This document shows, in pieces, positions 23,640-37,900 of a stretch of 64,000 bases of DNA. The notes under the pieces were generated by a model. That model had not been told where the DNA came from. It made no database searches and saw nothing but the letters and a program-made list of their open reading frames with translations. Made by a program: the position numbers and the translations under genes. The stretch comes from Heterobilharzia americana. Taxonomy: Eukaryota > Platyhelminthes > Trematoda > Strigeidida > Schistosomatidae. Numbering within the stretch: the first letter of the stretch is position 1; the number at the start of each line of letters is the position of its first letter. The stretch is taken from contig OX104134.1 in the NCBI GenBank assembly GCA_944470555.2, forward strand, positions 73,154,678 through 73,218,677, written 5' to 3'.

Positions 23640-25811
23640 CTGACCGCGTTCCAATGAAAACTTACAAATAGTATTCTCAAGATAATAATGCAATATGCAA
23701 CGAAAGCGAAAGCAATAATTGACTTGTTGCTGATTAGCCTAAATCAATTGTAGAACATCTGTGTATTTAATCATATCATGGATATATCTGAACAGAGTTT
23801 TCACTCATTGTTCTTGCTTCAGTTATGTGATAACCACATGGTATCATTTCGGACGTATGTCTGTCCAGAAGGTTAGATATGTTGTTATTATTATTGATTT
23901 GCATAATCGGAGACTGCATCTACGGTACAAAAATTTCAGTGTCACATGTATAAAGTGTAAATACCTAGTCATTGACATATGAATGGAAGTGAATTCCAAT
24001 TGGATACTGAGTAACTTAAACACTAAAATATTCCATCCTTTGAAGTTATTAAAAGTACTGAACTATCATATCTGCAATCCCATCTTCCCTGATGTTAAAA
24101 ACAAATTTCTAAGACTTTCTGTTTTACTATTCATATCAAAAATAAAGCCTGTTTGAATTAAGACTTATCATATTTCTTTTCCATACCGGGAATTAGATAG
24201 AATAAACCTGTAACTAGAAATTACTGATTCTCTAAAATCCATAGTTGAATCCTAACGTTTGTAATTAGATACTTTGGTACAGACCGAACCTCATCCTTGA
24301 CGGCAAGGCTGAACACAATGCCTCAGGCTCTAGGGGTACCATAAGTTTGCTTCTCACGTGATCAGTTACCTTTAAAGTACTAGTATGAACAATCGTGCAC
24401 TGCCTGTTCCTTCTTGATGGCTTTTAGCAACAAAATAATTAAAAACCCTGAAATTTCCGTCGTGAATGAGGATTTCGGTAGGCTTGGACTTTGTTGGAGC
24501 TGCTTTTTGTGCTTGAAGCCTTAATTATGAAAGTTTTATTGTCTTTTAGACAATACTAATTTCAGTGCGAACTGAACTGTTAAGATTTCTCATGAATGAT
24601 TCAGTATGGTTTACTGACAATAAGCAATGTGATTGGTTATCTCCAGTTGCTGTCCGATCAAAGACTGGAAATGCCACTCATTGGATAATTTATACTCAAC
24701 CTCTAACTATGCAGGTGCTTGCAATTTTTCTCATTAGCTGATAAGTTGAGTCTATACAACTGTTGAGTAACAACTCGTCTGAACCCAAAACTTCTACAAA
24801 TTATCTTCTATTCTACGTTTTTTGTTTATCTTAGGTTTCTATATTTTCACAAAGAAATTCATGTCCACAGCTATCACCACGCATTCTTATCAGATATAAA
24901 ACATCAATAACTTATTACTAACAGGTGCTAATTCAGGCAAAGATGAAAACGTGGGTCACTTTGTCCGATATAGTATTCATCACAGTTGTTGCAGACAGTT
25001 TTATAAATGATATCTGATTTGTCCTACTTTTCTGTGGTGTTTATTGTTTTGCACGATATAGCTTGGGAATAAAATGGAACTGAAGTTGTTAAAGCTGTAC
25101 TCAAACGTAATTCTTAAGTCGTTTATTTTTGATATATTTGACTCAGCTTTTGGCTCTTCGTTGATAATTGAGGAAACGAAGACAATTTTCACATGTTACA
25201 GAAAAAGGCAGACTCTATTTAAGTACTCTTTAACCAGTTTTAACGCAACAAGTAACTTGCTAATCTAGAATATTTTCCTGTTTCACCCGGAGTGCGATCA
25301 AACAACTGCGTTGCGAACACAGAAAACCGAAGGAAAAACAACTGCATGTTCAGTCTCTACGATATACTGTTAGGATGAACTGTGAATAAAGTGATAATTG
25401 AGCCTGCTTAGCATTCACTTCTTGAAACTAACTAAACAGAAAACAGCATCATTTGCACAGTGATAAGTACTTTAATATGATGACAAATTCTATTCACAGT
25501 GTTGTCATTATTCCGTGTGTGCAAGTTGGCATATGATGAGAACTCTGTCAGATAACCAAATCATTAAATTACTTGCCATTGTGTAATATCACACGAAATA
25601 CGTATTAACTCGCTAAAGGATACTAATCAAAATGACTAATATAATCTCCCTACATAGAAGATTTGGCACATCTTTCTAACATATAATTCTACCGAGATAG
25701 TATTACGAACAGTAAGTGTTCCTTTTAGGCTGTTTCGTTGTTAACATGAGTTTGTACACGGGTGAAGCATAACAAGTATGATCGCTGATAATTTTCCAAA
25801 TTGTTTGTGAG
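23640..25811. other. Receptor 3' flank and intergenic DNA
   Basis: AT-rich. An AATAAA at 24141-24146, 500 bases after the stop, is a candidate polyadenylation signal (weak evidence). No other gene is seen. Confidence 0.45.
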
Positions 25812-25985
25812 GCCAGAAAGCGCTGCTACAGATGATGAACGCTTTGGCGTTTGAAGCGATGAGTACTGGGTTCGAGTCTCAGCGGGAAAAAACCACTCAC
25901 TGGGTTAAGGGTACATTCAGCTGACAAGTCGCAAACAAGATGAAAAGTGGATCTTTGATTTCACTACTAGTCACCAAGCAGACAT
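25812..25985 (+). mobile_element. Degenerate Sm-alpha-like SINE
   Basis: A B-box-like gggttcgagtctc (25868-25880), the family spacer ccactcactgggtt (25893-25906), then ctgacaagtc (25921-25930) and gatgaaaa, and the tail ...tttcactactagtcacc are diverged versions of the Sm-alpha order: promoter, CTGANGA, GAAA, tail ending ccactgctagccac. The ribozyme core has lost required bases. Confidence 0.7.
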
Positions 25986-28900
25986 CATAATAAAGAATCC
26001 TTGCTTATTTAGTGTTCTTTGTGGGATGATTTTTTCATAGCAGAATTCCGTTTGTAATGTAAATCATCTTTGAGCTGTAAAAAGTGAGTATCAGAGGATT
26101 AACCGGTTAGTTATTTTTGGTCATTTTTTCTCATTTAGTTCTGTCTATTGTGATTTTTTATGTTAAACTGAATAACTAATCAGACTGGTATAAAATGCTT
26201 TCTGTCAGTTAAATTAAAGCGACCTTACGTTTCAATTTCGGTGAAGAGACTTGTTGTTGTAAGTGCTTATTGATCCAATATAAAACTCTTTCCTGAAGCA
26301 GTACTTAATGAAATAAGTTCTTTTCTATGTCTTTTCAAGCATGAAAACACTTTATCGTGAAAATGAGAGGAACCGTTATTATGATTAAGACAGCAAGACT
26401 TCTTGATATTATTTTAATGTAGGTAGCATGAATTTAAAATTAATAAATTTACGCATCTACTAATCTAGTTATGCATAATAAGTACATACCAAGGGAAACA
26501 AGTCTTGTTAAATAAAAAACTGAAATTTGAGTTGTAAATATAACTTTTACAGTAAACTTACATAGGCCGGAGAACGATGACGATCTGGAAAGCACTGAAC
26601 AGCTATTTCATCCTCACCGAAGACTTATCGGTATAAAATGTAGTCATTGAAGTGTTATATCGAGTCTGAAGAATTCATTTGTAATATCAAGTGCTTTATC
26701 ACTGATTCACTAATTTGCACCTAAGTTTTTCAACTGAATGGAAATCGTTAAGGATGGAAACGGTAGTCAAATAATGTTTCATTTCAATCCTATCACAAGT
26801 GCCTTCAGTCCAGGATGAAAACTACAGTTTAATTTTTGAAAAAGCTTACTTTCTGTTCAGCGTACTTTCATAACTTCAAATATTATCCGATATAGGTTCA
26901 TCGACCTACAAGTATTGGAGATTATACGCAGTATAAGGTACGTTTCCATCATTTCGAAATGCATGTCAGAAATTATGTGGACAAATTGATCTGACTTTTT
27001 ACAAATGTTGTGTTCAAAAGTGAAATTCTTTAGGACTTAACCGGACTCCTTTCAGGTTATTGGTGGTTTATTCCTGGTTGATAGATAATACAAACGATTT
27101 GCCAGGACCAAATAATTCTATCTATACAGAATGAACGTAGTGACGTTTTATGCCATTATGGTAATGGTGTCCCATATAGTGTTCTGTTACGTTCAATAGA
27201 ACCAGTGTATAAAAACTAGCTTATGATGAAAATTTAAAACACATAAAAAAGAATTATAGAAGCTTATTATTAAAAATTATCCGACAGGAAGTCAACCAGT
27301 GGCAGGTACCGTTGAATCAACTCTAGGCAAAACTTACCAGTCAAGTATTGGCCTAACTTCTGGATCGTTTTACACTCAAGCAGTTCAAACAAACGTGACT
27401 AGATAGAACTCTGAAAGTTTAATGAGTCATGGAAAAAAGAGGAGATAATTCAGTAAACAAAATTTTCTTTTTCGATAATATTTTCTAAAGCTGTACAGTC
27501 TTATTTATATATATCACCTTCATTATGACCCTTGTCACATTCTCTACCCTCTTCACACCTAGCTACCAAGTGGACACTCAATATTCGCATTTCTCATCTA
27601 CCAACAAATTTCACCTTGTCAAACTTCTTGCCTTCCACGTTATTTCTACTGTTCAAAAGACTATTGCTCAACTACTTTCCATTCTTGATTCCGGTGTTTT
27701 AGCACTAGGTTAATGATGCAATTATACACTAATGTTACATGTTTATGATGTATATAAATACGATTGTACAGCTTTAGAAAATGACGTCGTTGAAAAAAAA
27801 TTTTTCTCGACTGAATTATCTCTTCTTTTCTCAGTGACTAAGTGGGCATGCTTCGTCGGCTGTAGTTTAATCAGGGACAAAAGCTTTTATTTCTACCACA
27901 TTTAAACAGACCGATCCAAGTCTAGTTCATAACGCTAGATTTCGTGTTACATTTCCAGGCAGGTAAATAGAGATCTATGTTTCATTCCTTGTAACATTAA
28001 TTTGCGAAAAGTTTTCACAGCTCTGAGGAAACCCATGTCATACTTATGTTACGATTTTTTACATTCTTAGTAACACAGCATACACCATTTACAGGTAAAG
28101 ACGATGATGCATATTATATCAGATAGGTGCACATACCACTTCACAAAGAATACCATGAAGCATCAGAGCTGCATAGAGATAGCCACTTACATTATGCGCC
28201 GTAAGCAAGAAGGTATTTCTTTTTTTCCCTACTTACTGAGTGGTTAGACACAAATCTAACATTCATACTTGAAACGGTGTATATAATCACCAATTATTTT
28301 AGCCTGCAGCTTAAAATCATTTATCCTGTGGAGATAAGATAAGCACATGCTAACTAGAAACAGCTGTTGATCATCTTTTGTCTTAGTGACTAAAAATGCA
28401 AAATGGTTAGTGTATATTCCTTGCTTTCTGTATACATATGGAGAATTAAATGGTTCTTTTGACTGCAATGAAACCATATTATCTCAATGAAAAACTGATG
28501 CCTTTGTTGAATAAAAGTCTTATCCCTGAACACAAATGGAAACTTAAAAACAAAGACATATTTATGCATCATGCTGTATAACTGACCTAATTTTGCCTGT
28601 TATTTGTATAAAATCAAATTAACATACAATTTCATGCTTGATAAAGCGAATCGACAAGTGTCTGCTGATCACACCTCGATTTAATTCATTTTCTACTTTC
28701 TGAGAATATCTACCCTGACTTACAAATTTATAATACGGGGAAATGTGCATCTACACTTTCTGTATTTCATAATTTCATTATCTCCATACTGACATTCATT
28801 TCTTCTAAATCTGTTATGCTAATTTTCCCTCAGTGAAATAATAAGGCAAGAAACAGAGATGAGCACATATAGTCAAATAATCACTTCTGTCACTTATTTT

Positions 28901-30772
28901 TCTATTAATTTTTGTTAGTGTGTGACTATATTCCAAATAAGAATCAAGACAGAAGGTTATATTATAAATTCAAGATTATCTTTTATATATAAACCTAGAC
29001 AAACAGTAAAATGAAATTATGCTGGTGGTCACACACTTCTGTTTGTTCTTTCAATAGTGACGTTTATCACTTTCAAGTGTTTTGAAGTCTGGATACAAAT
29101 AGTTTCACAGTAATTCTCCTCCCCTTTTGTGTATAGACCTAATTTATTTACGTCTTAGTTGCAATGGATAAATCTTGAAGACATATTTCATACACTTTCT
29201 GAAAGCATTAGAGTAGTGATATTTACATGTCTTTGAGTTCATTGAGTAAACTGATATCTCATTCACTAAAGTATCAAAAATGGAAATGATTAGCAGTTAT
29301 GGATAAAAGACTACCAGACACTATGTGATATTCAGTCAATGTTTTAAATAAAGAACTCATTGGAAATGTTAAAGGAATTCTCACGTTGACGTTTTAGTCA
29401 ATCAAGCACAAGGTTAAAGCGCAGAAAGACACGAGGAAATAATACGCTCGAATGAACAATAAATGCGTGTGTCGAATAAATGAGGTTTTTTTCCACCTTT
29501 CTCTTTACTTTTCTCTTTTTATCTTATAAGCATTTGAATGAAGTGAAGTATCTCACATTACGTCTAAGAATATATCCAAAGCGTTTGTGGAAATCATTTT
29601 CTAAATATCCTACAAACTACTTCGTTTTGCCTTGGATTCTACATATGCCCTTAGGGTAACCTTGAATTTATTCATTCAAAAAACTGATATTAAGATCACA
29701 TGCCAAAATTATAAGTTAGACAGTAACTATTTAGCATAAATGAAAGGCCAGCGGTTACTTAGCTGACTGAATTCAAAAACAAACCTATATAAATATTGTC
29801 TACTAAGAAAACAATGTGCATAATGAAATCGTACAGCATGATATTTTCAGGATTTGCACTGGCAGTAAAAAGGTAGCAGTTATTATTCAGTTCCTGACTA
29901 GTATGTACGCCTAAGTTGAAAATATCTCCAACAAATATTTAGTGTTCGATGACTTTCGAATTGCCAGGAGGAGGATCGTAGTCAATAAACATAGAATGAT
30001 GCAATCTTCGTTGGAAATTCATTTACACATAAATCCGTATAAAATTTCAGCATTCAGAAATCTGTTATTTCTGAGTTTCTCCTCGTAGGCTTACGGACGA
30101 ATATTAAATGTATATACAGTTACTGTTCACAGTTTTACGCCTATTTTAACACTTAGTTTTCAAGTTGGTCACTCTTCAAGACATAATATCAATTTTGCCG
30201 TATTTCGCGACGCTATCAGTGAGCTTTTTGAGTTAAAATACCACCTAAGAAATAAATAATTGAATAATAAGCCGCATGGTGCTGAAGTTCTGAACACTGC
30301 TTGAAATTTGTCACTTGCAATAAACTATAAAGAGCGAACAAATGTCGTGTTGAGCAATATTTTTCTTGACCAAGCATAGTGACTATATTACGCAACCCGA
30401 CTGGTAGGTTTAACATATCACAAGGAACCAGTGACAGTAGTTTGTGCAAGACTACATTAGTTCAGACTGTCCAATACCTACAACATTAGGCAGCTTTAGT
30501 TTATATACTGCAATAAGCCAACGAACAATCCAGAAGTCAATTTTCCAGGCAGATAGATGGTTAGGAAAATATAGTTGTTGAGTTGCGATCCCATTCCAAC
30601 TGTTATTTAGTAGTCTGTTAGACATTACTAACTAACCAGTGGTTATTAAATAAAAGAGATACTCGTGTTCCATCTGAACAGCGTGGAAGATAAACTCTCC
30701 TTGAAATACCAGTTGCTGTCAAGTAAACATCCAGTAAGTAGGAGGTTTAAGTACGGCAGTATAAAGGAGCTT
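25986..30772. other. Intergenic AT-rich DNA
   Basis: Short open frames occur on both strands, but none shows a domain or exon pattern I can support. No repeat recognised. Confidence 0.5.
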
Positions 30773-31085
30773 CTCCTGTGGAGCCAGCTACGTCGGAGGC
30801 TGTTCTAGAAAGTTGAATTTCCGTGTTCGCGAACACCTCCCAGCGTGTTTAAGTACAAGTGTGGTAAAGACCATTACAAACTCCATGTTAGCACACTTGG
30901 TTAAAAAGAACTGTAAAATGGATATGAATGAGTCGTTTTCTATTCTGTACCGCGTTTCCATCAACTTACTTAAAGGCACTCTGTTCAGGATCTTTCAAAC
31001 TCCAGAGGCAGTAGTTTTCAGGATCAAACAATCCGAGTTATGTGTTCAAAAGAACCAAGTATTACCCTAAACATTATCGTGGCCC
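30773..31085 (+). mobile_element. Penelope-like element fragment (GIY-YIG endonuclease)
   Basis: One long frame encodes SCGASYVGG, then RKLNFRVREHLP (GIY-YIG style Y-V-G, Arg and Glu-His positions), then HLVKKNCKMDMNESFSILYR and a C-terminus IKQSELCVQKNQ. The order and spacing match the C-terminal endonuclease of schistosome PLEs. The S-G-H motif is altered to K-N-C. No upstream reverse transcriptase is visible; this is a 3'-end relic. Confidence 0.82.
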
Positions 31086-34000
31086 GATTCGTGATGCACA
31101 AATCCCTTAACATCCTGTTCTAGATAATTCGGTTCCACGCTGTAAATACTCCTTCTTCCCTATAATCTGAAATAATTTTGACAAATTCTGCTGGCCTTTT
31201 TCCTCCTTCTTAGTTTATTTCATCCAGCTGTCATAAACACCTTCCTAGTACTTGATTAAACTATCATCTTATACATTCATAAACCGTATGATCATTTAGA
31301 TAATGAATCGTTTTGAATAGAATCCTAGTAACAACTGATTCCATCCTAAATGCTCACATACGATTTTTCTCAATTGACTTCCCCAACTGTATAATATGAG
31401 TATCGAACCGATAATCGGAATGTCTATATTGTTGACCTATAATTCCTAAGTATGTAAATATAACTGTAGAACCTGAAGAAGACGTTATCAGAAAGAATAT
31501 TTTTTTGCTCACTCAAATGGCTTTTGAATTGTTGTGAGAATTTTTAATGATAGGGTCAAAAGATTTAAGGAACCGTATTGTATTCCAAATAACTCTGTGG
31601 TATATCCATCGTCAACAGTGACCCACACTATGGTCCTACTTTACATTTCCTTCTGTAATTAACATGAAGCTATTCGGTACTCTATGAAATGTGAAAACTG
31701 CAACATCTTCAACGTCCTAACACTTTCTATGCAAACCGACAGCCTAGAAAAAATAACTGCAGATTAAAAAAATTACTCCTTTTGATAAATTTAAGTAGTG
31801 TGATGTGAAGAAGAAGGTCATCTGAAATGTGATTTTTTAGTGCTATACATCTTGAGCGATCCAATCACATATGAACTGTTTAAATAACTTCCATACAGGA
31901 TCTGATAATCTGACCAAGCCAGTTATGTTAGAAGTAAGAAGGATAATAATAACATGGCAAAATCGGAAAATTCGAACCATCACCAACAGTATGAATAATG
32001 AAAACCACTGGCAGGCTTAATGCAGACACAAAGTGCTTTTGAAAGCAGACGACGGTTCAAGCTTATGCATGACGATGATAAATCCAGCATTCTTCCCTGA
32101 CTATTCCTGTACAATATACTGAAATCTGTCCTCATATCAGTCCTTTGAATACCTTCTATTGCATGTTTCACAGTCGATGAAGAAGGCAGAACATTCTCAA
32201 CGATGTGTCACGTTTGTTCCTCTTTATTTATTTGTGTTTAAGTAATGAGGTGTGATCCACTAGTTTATATGTTGTTTAGGCTTGCAGTGAAATATGAGCT
32301 TCCTCTTCTCCATAAAGATAACCGTAGCTGCATAGCATCTTTATCTAGTAACTAATCTAAGCTAATTTTTAAGAATTAGACCGTTTGATTCTCCTCTGCG
32401 AGGCAATGTGATATATATATTTTCACCGAGGACTGAATACTGATCAACAGGTTTTAATATTGTTCTCATCTTCCACCTGTTGATTAATTCAATGGATACA
32501 TCCACCAGCAGTTCAGCTTACATTGCTTGTTTATAGTCTGTGCAAAACCAAGCGATCCCATCAAATAGATACCTAACTGTGCCACGCTTGTGTTGGACTG
32601 GAAATGAAGGTATTGTCTCGTCTAAGTCAACTCAAATCAGCATGAACCTTTTGACTGAACCTTATTGTACCTCTCACTTACAACTTCACTGACTTGACTG
32701 AAGTCTAAGCTTTTCTGTAACCATAAGCAACAACCAACCAAATGAACTGAAGCCACCAATTAAGTTGCTTAGCTATTGAACAATGAGACACAAAAGATAT
32801 GAAAGTTTCACTTTCTAATTCATAATTCCATCCAAATATCGTTTGCTAGCATTTAATTTCAGTGGACCGATTGGAGGAAGTAAATTGTTTTCCTACACTG
32901 AAAATGCAACCTTTTGTTTTTGAAATACATTCATCACACTTTGAATCCCCAACTGGCAAAGACGCCCAGCTTATTTCAGGCACTGGAAACTTTATCAGTG
33001 TTACTTCCAGACTAGCAAATATTCACTTGAAATTTCTTTCAGTTGGGCCTCAAAATGTTAATTAGCTAGCACCGTTGCGGTGAAACTTTGTTTTTGAAGC
33101 ATAATTCTTATAAAATGATTATTTGATTTGATTTTGCCAACTCGAACGCTAATGGTAAAGGATTCTTGACAGTGCTAGGATGAGAGAGTGTGACTAACAG
33201 GTAGCTCTTGAAACAAATTTACTGACGCCTGCTTTGATAAATCAATCCATTATAGCTGGCTCAATTTATTTAATGAAACCCCAAGGATAAACTGACAAAC
33301 TGTTTTACAATATGTACAAAAGATTTATTTTGTCTTAAGATATGTTAACTTTACTCAACTCTGATCGGCTGTTTCAAGTTTATTTGATATTTAATTACCC
33401 TTTTTATCTTCATTACATTTCATTCAACATCCTTTGACAAAGGTAAGATTTTATTACACCATCCTGAATTCATGGTCTCTTCAGTGCCTGGTGGATGTCT
33501 TATTTAAAATATAACCAGAAGTTCATTCAAAAACAGTACTTCCTATTGAACCCGTTCAAAACAAAATATCTGATTGGTCAGTAACATTTCTAGATTATAC
33601 TTCATTAAATACATAGAACGAACCACTTGAAATCGTGACACCCCAATCCTCTTGATGATAGATACGTCATCCTTCACACGGTGCACTTAATTATCTCTAC
33701 ACCACTAGGAAGATTCATATATCCCATGAATTTCGCCCTGTCTGGTTGCTGTATCACTTATGTCAATATCAGAATTTAAGCTACTGTAAATCTGCAGTCA
33801 GCAGTCAATCTGAAATCTCTTAAGATGTTCAATTTATTCTAACATAAATAAACCTTCATATTTCGTTTTTATCGCCTATTAATCATAGAACTGTTTGTGG
33901 TTTTATGATACCATTTATCTTCAAACTCTTGAATAAAAAAAATCAACAGGATAAAAATCAGTCAGCTTCACAAAGAAAACAAAAATCAATAAAAAGCAAC

Positions 34001-34239
34001 AACCTGAACGAAGAACATAATTTTCGGTAAATTCTCTTCCTGTTCTACAATTTAAAATGTATTTGTACAGCATGAAATCAAGCCTTGTTTAGAGCAGATA
34101 CATTTTCAAAATGAAGTGAGAATTAAGAAATCGATTTTTATTTTTGAATTTAACAATACGTAGATGATACACATACAGATGAATGATATGATAGTGAACA
34201 AAAAGATAACAAACAAGATGGCAGGAGTGGTCTTTAGTT
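31086..34239. other. Intergenic DNA without a recognised feature
   Basis: AT-rich. A 67-codon frame at 32862-33065 has no recognisable similarity or splice context strong enough to call. Confidence 0.5.
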
Positions 34240-34930
34240 TCCTGAAGGCCGAGGGAAAAGTAACGCTCAGGCAAGTTCTTTCCGAATACAGAACTATGGT
34301 TTGATCAATCTTATTGCTACAGCTTCGGTATGTTGAGCTGGCGCTAGAGAGCTATACATGGTGTTGTTTTTGGAATACGATGAATGACATTGCAAGCCTT
34401 ATTAGCATCTATTTGGTGTCCTGTGTCTACTAGGTGCTCTTGGACTGTATGTTTCACCAGTTTCACTTCACACTTTTCAAACCAAGCTGGTAAAGGCTCT
34501 CGTATCTGGTGATGCGCTTGCTCAATCGTATGCCCTATGTAACTAGTTCCACTGGGACAGTTAAATTGATACATGCAAGACGGAGAGCTTAGATTTGGTA
34601 GGCGATCCTCCATTTCTGATTGATCTTTGGCCGACTACCGAATGATATACAAAGTCGACCTGCATAAAATGTCCTATTAATTGCTCTGGCTAAGCGTTGT
34701 GATATGATGTCGCATACAGCGTCTGTCTTCATTTGTAAGCTCAGAAACAAATGCTTCTTCCCCACTGTCATCAGTTCTCGTTTAGGACCAGTGTACTTGA
34801 TGTTAGCCTTGATGTACTTATCCGGGCATCCATTTTTACCTAAAATATCACGGATACCCACTCCTTGGAACATAGTGATCTTACTGGAAATGCCAGGCAT
34901 CCGATTACACTATGTTTGTACTTCGTCGGT
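34240..34930 (-). mobile_element. Penelope-like element fragment (connector and GIY-YIG endonuclease)
   Basis: On the minus strand, the frame 34900-34589 reads GVGIRDILGKNGCPDKYIK...KKHLFLSLQMKTDAVCDIIS, the basic linker region after the reverse transcriptase, and continues in another frame (34613-34344) with CMYQFNCPSGTSYIGHT, the Cys-rich GIY-YIG start, and LVDTGHQIDANKA. Homology appears to go on in broken frames to about 34240. The start of the element and the RT core are missing. Confidence 0.85.
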
Positions 34931-37900
34931 ATGAAGCTAGGGAAGTGTATATAATCCACCTAAGACTTCTGCTCTCTCTATATACTTCTCGGTATAGAGT
35001 CACCTTTTCTTGTCATAAGCACAAAAGTTCTAAACAGTATTTTACCAACCTGCTAATAGCACATCGGTTTGCTCCAACTGTCTAAATTTTGTTATGCACA
35101 CACACCTTTTAAACTCCTTTATACTCTTTTTTTATATCACTAATTAATACCTGGATTTCAGTTCGTCTCCCCACAAATCTACACTTTTCGATATATTTGA
35201 TATTTGACTTCCTTGTTTATGAATATAAAAGTGAAATACTTTCATGAATTTTTTAGAAGCTTTTAGACTTAAAACATTTTCCTGAAAGAAAGGCTTCATA
35301 CACTCTGTTTATTTGTATAGGGAGTTTCTGCACTTTAAAAGAAATGATTTTCTATTTATGAAGTAAATAGAAGTCTACTCACTTTGATGAGCAACTCTAG
35401 CTGATGCACTTATAATCTTAATGATCTTTCGCAGAACTGGAGGAATATGAAGTAGTAACAACAGTTAAAGAATAACATTTTCAATGGCCTTTATGGAAGA
35501 GATATTTACGGTATATTACACTGATCATTTAAAAAACAAAAATAAACGCTTTATTCCAAACAATATTTTAATAAATACGCTCCCTATACAAAGTCTTTAA
35601 AAGAAATAATTACTGCATTTGTATAGTGTTAACAATAATGGTACTAAAGGTATGAATTTGAAAGAGGTAGCTAAGGTTACATTAGCGTCTGGTCTAAACT
35701 TGGGGATGAATACAAATTCGAATGTAATTATGAGAGTGATAGTTCAATCAGCCAGCGTGAAAATCCACAATTCGATATATGTATCCTAGGAATAACATTG
35801 TGCTGTATTTTTGAGCATTTAAGTGTTCACTGTCATCCCGCGTAACCTTTTATTGTTTCATTCTTAGCTTTAGAAACGATAATTCGAAAAAATTTTTAAA
35901 TGTGCGACAACATGCAATTCGTGTCAAAGACATATTTACAAAATCAAAGCAAACAGAAAGGGAAGAACCTGATGAAATATTTTTGGTGAAAACTTTTTGA
36001 TAGTCCAAAGTCTAAGCAGGTCGCTAGAAGAAACGTAGCGCAGATAAAACAACGACAAGAGACAAACAGAATAATACCGACTAGGAATAATGAAAAATCG
36101 GTTCACAAACAGACAAAAACCGAGATTGTACATAATTCACAGCAAATTCTAAAACGATCAATTTTTCCATAGGACTTAGTGAAGTGCATAATTTAGAATC
36201 ACAGTTGGAAATTATATGATCTATGCATTCTAAACCAATGAAGGAATAACTTTACCAAGACTCACATTTTAATCAAGTGACTCTCAAACAATTATTCTTT
36301 TCCATAAAACTGTTGATCATCCCGCTATAAATTGTTTTTCAGTCCTCAAAGTTCATAATGTTCTGCAAAGGTATTTTATGCTTCCTTGCATATAAGCGCA
36401 GCCGAAAGGAAGATATTCCCTTATCTAACAGCTGAAAACTAATAGTCTGTATTTGGATTTCATAAGAAACACCAAATAACTTACAAAGATGATAAATGAG
36501 ACTATCTGAGGTATCCAATGGTTTGACAGATCGGTATTACTGATACGGGATAATGACTGAAGCTGAAATGGAAATGTGTTGCGGCAGGATTCGAAATAGC
36601 GGCTTCCAGGCAGGCTACTTAAGTATTCCGGCGAAAACTCCATCAACAATCTATAAGTCCAATGCAGAAGAAATGTCACATTTTTCTAGCCCATTACATA
36701 CAAACAAGGATTATGTTTTATAATGGTATTCACCATGATAAAAGTAATGCAGTATCAAGAAGTCAGGTGGGAATGATATTACCATAAAACATTCCTTTTT
36801 CCCCTGGTGTATGTACTATAACGACTATGAAGCTTAAGAAAGGCAAAGCTGAAATCTTGTATTGACCAATAAGTGTTTTACTTAGGACAGCAGGAACGGA
36901 AACGTTCCTTCAAAAAAAGAATAAAAGTGATGGGTTTAAATAACAATCATGTAACGACTGCAATCCATCAGTTTCATAAAGTTGTTCGAATTGCATTTTC
37001 CTGTCTTCCAATCACTGTAAACTAAAAATTTCTTAAATAAGTGATTCAGTAGGTAGCGATCTGTCTTCGGTCAAGAAAGTTTTCCACTGAAACAAAAACT
37101 TACGTAATTTTAAAATACTTTTTTTAAACCATTACCAAATAAAAGCCAGTCTTCTTTAAAATCTATAAATTGAACTTGGCTATAATCCATAGTAACTAAA
37201 ACAATGTGTGAAGCAAAATCACTTCCCGGAAAACGAACTTAGCTCTTCAAAAACCATACGTCTTTACTGTTGTGAAAATCAAATTTACCGATCGAAAATC
37301 TATAATGTAACTATACGAAGACTACTTCATGCGATCCATATAACACTGATATAAAGGATAGACGCTTTTATTTCAACTATTAATTTTGTTTTTAACGAAC
37401 CCGTAACCATTTAACACACCGATTGTAAATTGATAGAAAGGAAGACAGTAAAAATGCTTTTTGGCAAATAGAAAAAGGATACTGAACAATAATAAACAAA
37501 TCCTTTTTGTATTTTGGATGACTAGATTTTCACAGAAACCTATATACGTCATGAATACCAGAAGCAGGACAGAAAGATGTACACGAATAAACTATTGGTG
37601 GTTAATGTCTTTTTATTTTTCTCTTTCCATAGTTTAAACAAAAATTTTCCATCTATAACGACTAAGAAAATGTTCAGAAGTGTTAGGTTTGAAAAGATTA
37701 TAAACGAACAATCTGGATAAATATGTATGCCACCGTCAGCTTTTACTTCCAGTTGTTGGCTTTACTATGACATGCTGGCAGTTTGGTTTTCGTATGGTTA
37801 CGCCAGTGTTGTTTAGGTGCAGCCGTAATAAAATGTAATCAAGATAACAGGAAATTCATCAAGACACCTTGTAAAGCATTGTAGTTGGCGCTTGTTATCA

